A stretch of 11,203 nucleotides of DNA from Chromera velia (taxonomy: Eukaryota; Sar; Chromeraceae). The translations under genes were made by a program, and so were the position numbers. Positions 1 to 7,374 of this stretch are shown here, one piece after another. The stretch is taken from assembly GCA_018398765.1 (NCBI GenBank), contig JAHBMJ010000554.1:5001-16203 (forward strand), read 5' to 3'. The notes beneath the pieces were generated by a model. The model was given only the letters and a program-made list of their open reading frames with translations. It was not told where the DNA came from and did not search any database. The first letter of the stretch is position 1, and every line of letters begins with the position of its first letter.

Positions 1-160
1 TGATTGCGGCTGAGTGAGTGAGCAAGTGAGTGAGTGAGGAAGGGAGACAACAAATGATTCGATCAGGGGGTCGTTGAGTGAGTGTGCGAAAGAGAAAGAA
101 AGAATGGATGAGGAGGTACGTGAGTGAGTGGGTCCGTGAGAAAATTCTGAAAGCGTGGAC
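1..160. repeat. TGAG-rich microsatellite
   Basis: Imperfect (TGAG)n occurs at 11-43, 74-82 and 119-130, separated by GA-rich sequence. It makes frames through this segment Ser/Glu/Val-rich without meaning. Confidence 0.85.
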
Positions 161-960
161 ATGCTTTCATGCTGAGGCCCTCGTCTCTGCTTCATCACCA
201 AGCGGGAAGAAAAGAACTGCTTTTGAAATGCTTTCCGAATCTCTCTTGCATTTCTCCTCTCTGTCTTCGTGTGAAAGTCTCTCTGTCTGTGTGTGTGCAG
301 GAGAACGGTGAATGACGACGTACGCTTCGTTCCTTCCTTCCTTCCTTCAGCATGATGCCTGCCTACCAGTTCAAGTTGGTTTTCTCTTTCTCCCTGGCTC
401 CTGTCGTTGGCAGAGAGACACACAGGGAAGAGGACAGCCGGACTGTGAGACGCCATCCATGCAAAGGAAATCGGGTTCAATTCTGGTGCGGATTTGCTGA
501 TTTGTCTCCGTTGAATGAGTCAATGCGTCTGTCGTCTAGCTTTGTCTTTTCTCATCCTAGCTCCACCCCTACGTCTGTCACCGCTCGCGTCCGTTCTTTT
601 CAATGTGACGGAGGAAGAAATCGTCGTCTCCTGTCCTGTAGGGGCCGCGCGTGAAGATCGTCCCAATGAAAGAAGAGTCGATGCATCAACCGTTTTTGTC
701 GAACCAAAGTGGAGTTTGGCTGGAGGGTGCAGGTGGCGACTGACTTTGAATGCGACTGTTGTACATCAAATCTGCCTTCTCCTGGACATGGCACTGCCCC
801 TTTTAGGACAGACGGGAAGCTGCTGGTGAGAAGAAGCGTCGGGAAAGGCCTATTCATTGGCAAGAGGGTGCAAAAAAATCCTCGTCAATTGTGTGAGGCA
901 CTAGGTGAGGCAAGAAAAAAAAAGAAACAAGTCTTTTTCGCGCGCGTGTAGATGTGACTG
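161..960. other. Unassigned region with exon-like composition
   Basis: Overlapping short frames are open on both strands at 515-951 and 863-600, but none has a domain I recognise. Splice-acceptor-like sites occur at TGTGTGTGTGCAG (288-300) and in a CCTT repeat ending CAG (about 331-350). The 3' part of a plus-strand gene that starts before the window is possible, but cannot be supported from sequence alone. Confidence 0.3.
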
Positions 961-1640
<680 letters not shown>

Positions 1641-2209
1641 ATGGTGTGAGAGAGGACGCAGGCACCATCTGACTCCAAAGAGGTGAAAGCTAGAGGGTTG
1701 TATAGATGTATGAAGGTCAGTCATTCTATCATGTTCTATTAGGTTTGCTTACTACTCTGGAAGGCTAAGTCTGAAGTCTTTGAGAGTTTTAGCGCACGTC
1801 TGTCATCTAGGGAGATTACGTGAGGGTGGGGGCTATGCAGCCAAAGGCTTTAGCTAGCCCAGACGAGACCCAGGATCGACTATTTCGATCCGAAGTATCG
1901 TCAGGGGGCCTTCCACGCCCGATCCCTTGTCTGGATTCCTTCTGTATGTTTAGGCATCTCTACTGTGTTTCTTGTTTGTAGTGCGCATGTTCGTATGTGC
2001 AGGAAGGGTTGGATGAGATCTTAAAGAGGTTAAGTCGATTAAATTTCATTGGAGGTGATGACTCATCACGACTGAGAGTTGAAGGGGTCGATCGTCCTCC
2101 ACTGAATTCACATGTGACTCGAACTATTCGGCTCCACATTTTTCTGCTTTCATAATCGGCTAATTTCTGATTCTTGTGGAGCACTGCGCGGTCTTAGCTA
2201 CGGCTTGCC
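1641..2209. other. Unassigned region containing a 76-nt hairpin-rich segment
   Basis: No coding frame is convincing. Positions 1859-1934 can fold: CCAGAC (1859-1864) pairs with GTCTGG (1929-1934), GGATCGA (1873-1879) with TCGATCC (1885-1891), and GGGC (1906-1909) with GCCC (1917-1920), giving a possible three-way junction. I cannot assign it to an RNA family. Confidence 0.35.
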
Positions 2210-2270
2210 ATGCGGAATCGGTTTCGCGCGCGGGGCCAAAAATCGGCTTCTCGTGAAAGGCAAAAGAGGT

Positions 2271-2320
2271 GCAGGTGGGAATCGAACCCGGGACCTTCTG
2301 CTTCTCAGTCTGCCACCTGC
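2271..2320 (-). pseudogene. tRNA-derived fragment with intact B box
   Basis: Read on the minus strand, the segment contains GGTTCGATTCC (2288-2278), an exact match to the pol III B-box / T-loop consensus, preceded by AGAAGGTCCCG, as in a tRNA variable-loop and T-arm region. A GACTGAGAAG stretch resembles an anticodon arm. The segment begins GCAGGTGG and ends CCACCTGC (8-bp perfect complementary ends), but only 50 nt lie between the outer edges. The D arm is missing and the T stem pairs poorly, so this is not a complete tRNA. Likely origins are a decayed tRNA gene or the head of a tRNA-derived SINE. Confidence 0.6.
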
Positions 2321-2651
2321 TGTCATTTCATCTATGATGATTCTCCTGATGTGTACCAAAGGACACAGACAGCAAAACTAGCAGTAAAACGTCTCAGAAC
2401 GATCAAAGACTTAAGTTGCGGTCTGAGTAGACCGTAACACATGCTTCCTCCTCAATAAGGTGCTTCCACGTGCCTTCAAAACTAACATAATCTCCTTCAT
2501 CTTCAAAGTACGACATAACACGTGCCCCTCTCTTACAAAGACGGTTCCACGCACCTTCAATTCAGTAGAGTTGTACCGAGTTCTCGTTAAAACTTTGCCC
2601 CTCGGTAGGCATAGAAAGGATCCACAGGTGTTTTCACTTTCCAGTATGCTC

Positions 2652-2759
2652 GTCGACGAAGTTCCACGAAGTTCCGGTGCCGGAGGTTCTTGCTATCCTA
2701 ATCTAGTAGTACGCGTTGACGCCTACTCAACTTTCATTCATTTTACCAGCCAGCTATTA
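2652..2759 (+). pseudogene. Relic of a retroelement integrase core (rve-like)
   Basis: Within an open stretch of 156 codons (2460-2930), the translated segment LVDEVPRSSG... followed by LVVRVDAYSTFIHF resembles the first conserved block of retrotransposon integrase catalytic cores. In those, the first catalytic Asp sits in an xDxxxxPRSSG-like context and is followed by a beta-strand ending vDaySrf. Just upstream, LGRHRKDP could be the tail of the zinc-binding linker. I see no second Asp/Glu catalytic block, no reverse transcriptase and no LTRs, so it would be a fragment. The match is from memory of the family pattern and is moderate at best. Confidence 0.4.
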
Positions 2760-2930
2760 GCCGATCAAAGCGGAGCAAAACCTACTGAAAGAGGCATGAA
2801 TACATATTTTGTTTTTGTATGCAGTGAGTGGGTAGTATTTTGTAGAATCAGTGTTGTCTTAATATTCAAATTCTCAAACACCGCAGTCAACAGCGAACTG
2901 TCACACTTCATTCCCAAGAGCTTCCTTTAA

Positions 2931-3700
2931 CTCAGTTTCTTTGCTTCCATTGCTTTTATTCATCAGTGTATCTTCTAAACTTTTGTCTTGACCTCACTCC
3001 TTGAGGTGCGTTGCTTTGGAAGCTTGATCATTCGCTTCATGATCGGCGATCGTCTGCATTTAATCCTTTCACCTTCTCACCTAGCTTCTCACTTTCTGTC
3101 GAGAGGAACGGTGCGACCGGGGCGTACTGCCATGCGGCAGCAGTCAAATTTGGTCACACGTTTGGTCACACTTCGTCTTTCAAAGGTCAGGCCTGCCGTT
3201 CCTTCGGGGGTATGAGACTGGCCTAGCACTGCGCCTAGTGCACCTTGCACATCTGATGGATCCAAACACCCCGGCTCGACTTCGAGCTTGAAAGATCCAG
3301 TCTTGTCAGCATTAGAAAGCGTCACAATTCACATTAGAAACAACTCTCTCAGCTCTGCTCTCTCAGAGAGAAATCCTGACGACTTCTTCGAGCAAACAAG
3401 AGTGGTTGTTGGGCCGTGGCACACTTAGCCTTCTGTTGAATGCCCATACCTTTCGCATCGTCCGTTTCAGATGCAAGAGGTCAATCGCACTGAGGTGCCA
3501 ACCACAGTGAATGAGTGTACATGATGGAGGTCAGTCCATGCATACGATTGGTCTAGTTTGTGTGTACACAGTTGTCTCAAGCCTGGCATGTAGATCATCC
3601 AACTACATACTAAGTCTTACTTCACTCTTTCTTTCTCTTTTCACTCAATCTTCCATTCCCAACAAAAGGTTTCTTTATCAACACACAAACAACTTATCCT
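2931..3700. other. Unassigned region, no gene seen
   Basis: Only short unrelated frames are open. A local tandem TTTGGTCACAC occurs at 3149-3159 and 3161-3171. The minus-strand frame at 3325-3089 has an LGAVLGQ phrase faintly like retroelement RNase H, but lacks the rest of the motif. Confidence 0.4.
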
Positions 3701-4228
3701 GAGCCTCGAAAAGCTTGCTTCATCGTCGCCAGCCAGAAAGAGGTCCAAGCTTCAGCGGGGTCCAGAAGTTCCACAGTTCCGATCCAATGGTCGCTCCGTC
3801 GTTCTACTTTGCAGAGAAGGCTGATTTTCAGAAGGGTGTTGACTTCCACAGAAGCGCTGATACTCGTAAGAGACTGCTATTGTCTTTTTCAGAAGGTTTG
3901 TGGCAAGGAATTTCATCTGTAAGTGCAGAGGTTGCTGTTCGACTCAGGGAGAGAACTGTTGCCTTGGCCAAAAAGGTCAGTCACTTTTGATTGCGGCGTC
4001 TCGTGGTTGCATGTGCCCCGCGGCGTTCCAACGCACGCGGCTGCATGCGCGGGAGCGATGCGGGCCCAGGGAGGAAAAAAGAAATAAAAGTGATTAAAGG
4101 GTAGGAATGAAACAATCAAAAAAAGAAAGGAGAAATACCAGTGGCCAAGAGAGAGATACGCATGAGCAGGACAGCCGTAAGAGCTTCAATATATTGAAAG
4201 AATCACAAACTGCCTTCTAGGCCTAAAG
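3701..4228. other. Mostly unassigned; one short exon-like segment
   Basis: A plus-strand frame is open from 3715 to 3990. Within it, 3893-3975 is bounded by TGTCTTTTTCAG and by AAAAAG|GTCAGT, the same donor hexamer as the gene at the right of the window. The encoded GLWQGISSVSAEVAVRLRER segment matches nothing I know. From 4060 the sequence becomes A-rich and featureless. Confidence 0.25.
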
Positions 4229-4359
4229 CCGAATAACGTGCGGTCTGGATTTGAAGCAGCCAAATCTGAGTGTGGTGCAAATCGATCAGTCAGAAAGCCA
4301 AATAGTCGGATAAAAGAAGAACCGAATAGTGCGTGGTGATTAATCAACAGAACCAAATA
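4229..4359. repeat. Four spaced CCRAATA words
   Basis: CCGAATA or CCAAATA occurs at 4229-4235, 4298-4304, 4322-4328 and 4353-4359, each after A/G and usually followed by RTCG-like bases. Spacing is irregular (69, 24, 31). It could be a decayed tandem repeat or chance in AT-rich DNA. Confidence 0.4.
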
Positions 4360-4587
4360 ATCGCTACATATGCATGCATACAATGAAAAATCGAATCGAA
4401 TCAAAATCTCGCATCTACAATAATTCTGCTTCATGAAAACATCGAAATTAAGAATCGAGAATCAAAGTTCCGTCTTTCATTCGTGCTGAGGTTAAGGTTC
4501 TGCCCTCCTTGAGTCCCTCACGCGAATCCGAGAACAGTGACAGCAGTGACAGAACTTCAAGAATTAGACTCGAGTAAGGACAAGAAA

Positions 4588-4670
4588 AGGTGCATAGGTG
4601 CAAGGTGTAAGGTGCTTTAGACGAATACACCTGAATTCAGGTGTATTTCAGGTGCATTCATCAGGTGCAT
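4588..4670. repeat. Left cluster of eight AGGTGCAT-like words
   Basis: Copies start at 4588, 4596, 4603, 4610, 4625 (reverse), 4639, 4650 and 4663. They vary mainly at the fifth to seventh positions (AGGTGCAT, AGGTGCAA, AGGTGTAA, AGGTGCTT, AGGTGTAT). Subterminal arrays of short words like this are typical transposase-binding regions of some DNA transposons; here that is inference. Confidence 0.8.
4624..4647. repeat. 24-bp perfect palindrome centred on GAATTC
   Basis: Arms AATACACCTGAA and TTCAGGTGTATT are exact reverse complements with no spacer. Each arm holds one copy of the AGGTGTAT word, so the palindrome is two words in divergent orientation around an EcoRI-type core. Confidence 0.95.
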
Positions 4671-5063
4671 TATTTCTACTATAAAAACATAAATTAAAGA
4701 GCCGTCGCCTAGGGTTTCTAGCCATTAAAAGGCGCCTAATTCAATGCCTGAACACTCTTTCTCATATAACATAGCTGCACAATCTTTTACTATAAGAATT
4801 TGATTGAAAAACACATAAAAAGTTGATAAAAACCGATAGCAAGTCTCGTTTTTGAATTATAAAAACGATCCTTTGAACTATATTCAACTACACTGCAGCA
4901 TTTCACTTCTTGCAAATACATTCTCATGTCATTTATCAACAAATCGAAAAACAGCAAAAGCATTCCAACGATGGGGAATCTTCTCAATTTTGTGAAGAAA
5001 CGGGCTAAACGGTGCTGTCCGAAGCATGAAAGACATGCCACTGCTTGAGCAAAGAATTTAAAC

Positions 5064-6150
5064 AAAGAATGAAAGAGGTATAGTCATATTGCTGACTGAG
5101 TAGAGAGTGGAAGAGACGGAGACATGCTGCTAACTGAGTACTAGAGAATGAAAGAGGTGCAGTCATGTTGCTGACAGAGCAGAGAGTGAGATAGATGGAG
5201 CCAGGCTGCTCCCTGTGCAGAGAATAAGAGGAGTGCAGTCATGCTGCTGTCTGAACTCAGAATAAAAGAGGTGTAGTCGTGCTTTGCAAAGAATAAAAGA
5301 GGTACAGTCAACCTATTGAGTGAAGAAAGAATGAAGGAGGTGCAGTCATGCCGCTGACTGAGCAGAGAGTGAAAGAGATGCCGACATGCTGCTGCTTGAA
5401 CAAAGAATGAAAGAGGTGCAGTCATGTTGCTGATAGAGCAGAGAGTGATATAGAGCAAGCCACGCTACAGCCTGAGCCGAGAATAAGAGAGGTGCAGTCA
5501 TGCTGCTGCCTGAGCGTGCCTGGGCAGAGAGTGAAAGAGGTGTAGTCCTGATACTGACTGAGCACTGCCAGAGAGTGAGAGCGATGGAGTCATGCAGCTG
5601 ACTGTGCAGAAAATAAAAGAGGTACAGTCATGCTCAGCCTGCTGCCTCAGTAGAAACTGAAAGAAATGCGGACGTGCCGCTCCTGAGCAGAGAGTGAGAC
5701 GGAGTGAGAGGGATGCAGTCCGGCTGCTCATAAGTAGAGAATGAAAGAGATACGGTCATACTGCTGTCTGAGCGGAGAATAAAAGAGGTGCAGTCATGCT
5801 GTTGCCTCAGCAAAGAATGGAAGAGGTACAGTGACTGTCAGGTAACTGACTGAGCAGAGAGTGAGAGCGATGGAGTCATGCTGTTGCCTTAGCAAAAAAT
5901 GAAAGAGGCGCAGTCATGCTGCTGCCTCGGCAGAGAATGAAAGAAAAGTAGAGGTGCCGCTCCTGGGCAGAGAGTGAGACATGCAGAGAGCTAGAGAAGG
6001 ACCGTGTCACGCAGTTAGGCTGCTCATGAGCAGAGAATGAAAGAGATACAGTTATGCTGCTGTCTGAGCAGAGAGTGAATGAGGTGTAGTCATGCTGTTG
6101 ACTCAGGAGAGAAAGAAAGAGGAACAGTCATATGTTACTGGTCGACTGCA
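5064..6150. repeat. 38-bp minisatellite, about 28 degenerate units with higher-order structure
   Basis: The units run head to tail with a consensus of about 38 bp. Each begins AGAGAATGAAAGAGG or AGAGAGTGAGAG, has a GCAGTCATGCTGCTG middle and ends near CTGAGC. Unit starts include 5064, 5102, 5143, 5181, 5219, 5326, 5364, 5402, 5440, 5478, 5526, 5570, 5652, 5689, 5736, 5856, 5932, 5969 and 6032. Some units carry insertions of 5-25 bp. Units of the same subtype recur every seventh unit. A partial decayed unit (about 5020-5050) precedes the array. Since 38 is not a multiple of three and stops are frequent, I do not think it encodes protein; the minus-strand frames through it are repeat artefacts. 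Confidence 0.9.
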
Positions 6151-6422
6151 AGAGCTGCATGCAGGCATGCATGGTTTTTGTCAGATGTCTCTTATCGCCT
6201 CACAGTCTCCGGGCGTGTATTGCATACCATCACGTACATATCCTCAGATTATATGGGTATATACGCATGCATGCATCTTTGCATATGAGACTGGCGGTGT
6301 ATGCATATGCAAAAGAGATAACGCCCCAGTGCTAGAGGGCGCCGCGCCAGTGAAGGGCCCCGTCAGCTGCTGCATCTTAACCTAGACATTTAACTCTTAA
6401 AACAATCTCTTTGCTCCACACA
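6151..6422. other. GCATGC-rich stretch after the minisatellite
   Basis: TGCATGCA at 6156-6163, GCATGCAT at 6165-6172 and GCATGCATGCAT at 6265-6276 cluster here, with further GCATATG words near 6290 and 6303. Overlapping plus-strand frames at 6079-6385 are open but have no recognisable domain. Confidence 0.55.
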
Positions 6423-6512
6423 ATACACCTATCAGGTACATCCAGGTGCATAGGTATAAATCAGGTGCATCAGGTACATTTTTTAAGAATGCACCTTTTC
6501 TGGAATACACCT
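6423..6512. repeat. Right cluster of eight AGGTGCAT-like words
   Basis: Copies start at 6423 (reverse), 6434, 6444, 6452, 6463, 6472, 6489 (reverse) and 6505 (reverse). Variants include AGGTACAT and AGGTATAA. The outermost copy belongs to the inverted end repeat, mirroring the left cluster. Confidence 0.8.
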
Positions 6513-6545
6513 TTTCCCGTCCTTAGACTCAAGCCTTCAAGACTC

Positions 6546-7374
6546 TGAATCTACTACTAGACTTCAACTTTTAGGTATACCCCTATCCTTCTGCCCTATT
6601 CAAGGGCAAGTGAGCCAAGAGTAGAACAGAACACAGGCTTCAAACAGAATTAAGCCGACACAGAAGCTATAGGACAGATCACGAGGTTCAAAACCTCAAA
6701 CTATTAGGTGTAGTATTAGGTAAAAGGAATTTGTTGCGTGCCGCCCAAGTAACCCAACTTGCCGCGCCACCTAACGCCACCCCCCGCGATATGCACGCAC
6801 TTCAGCCTGATGGAACCGAGCGACTTACGCCGTCTCGCAAGCCCAACCGATCGATCGACGTATACCGCGAAATATTTGAGTGTAAGAGAAGCGTTTAAAT
6901 TCCATGCCGATTAAAAAACCTCTTTGTGAGTATTTTATCTGACCAGATGAACTTACACTCCTAGGAATTCGGGTCCGTTAAGGCCTTTTAATTGATCTCT
7001 GTAATGACTTGCGCTAGCCCTTAGCCCTATACACAACAGAATTCAAAGGAAACTCAAATCATCATACTAAATTCATAACAAAATATAACAAAAACCAGTT
7101 CAATGTTGTTCACAGAACAGCATACTAGACAGCATACAGGCTCGCGATTTGCGAAAGAAGATCGGATCACGATTCGGATACGGCACACGGGCCGAACCAG
7201 GTCACAGTCTAGGTGCCGAACAAGCGACTGCAGAAAGCGGGGATGCCATTCGGAATCCTAGGCGGGATCATTTAGGGGCTCATGGAGGCATCTCGCATGG
7301 GAGGGCCAGTGGGAGGGCTCAGAGGGCGTGGCCAGAAAAGAGGACGACACACAGTGAGTCGTTCATGAATATTG
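6546..7374. other. Unassigned region downstream of the gene
   Basis: This lies 3' of the minus-strand gene and outside the candidate mobile element. I find no convincing coding frame and no clear AATAAA-type signal for the gene's transcript. A 9-bp inverted pair, GAGTGTAAG (6878-6886) and CTTACACTC (6952-6960), could form a stem with a 65-nt loop. Positions 7150-7260 are GC-richer and might contain a further 3' exon or UTR. Confidence 0.4.

Larger units (their letters stand above)
4567..6535. mobile_element. Candidate non-autonomous foldback DNA element with iteron-like ends
   Basis: The ends are imperfect inverted repeats: 4567-4595, and 6505-6535 in reverse complement. They share GAGT, AAGGAC and GAAAAGGTG blocks, with a 2-base indel and a few mismatches. 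Just inside each end are eight copies of an AGGTGCAT-like word. A direct TTCAAGA flanks the unit at 4556-4562 and 6536-6542, though the left copy is four bases away from the repeat and the word is nearly self-complementary, so its status as a target-site duplication is uncertain. The interior is a 38-bp minisatellite plus AT-rich DNA. No transposase coding sequence is visible, so any mobility would need enzymes supplied elsewhere. It could instead be an unrelated satellite-containing locus with regulatory word clusters. Confidence 0.45.

Noticed and set aside
1859-1934. Hammerhead ribozyme on the minus strand (CTGACGA ... GAAA)
   Set aside because: The core-like words are present, but stem II between them does not pair, and no NUH cleavage site with stems I and III can be placed.
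2271-2320. Complete functional tRNA gene
   Set aside because: No D arm, only 50 nt between complementary ends, and a poorly pairing T stem.
3089-3325. RNase H-like phrase (DPSDVQGALGAVLGQ) on the minus strand
   Set aside because: Resembles the retroelement DASDxxLGAVLxQ block only loosely; the catalytic Asp context and the following conserved block are absent.
5141-5731. Minus-strand frames with repeated HDCTSFI-like phrases
   Set aside because: They are translations of the 38-bp minisatellite; the period is not a multiple of three and frames break at indels.
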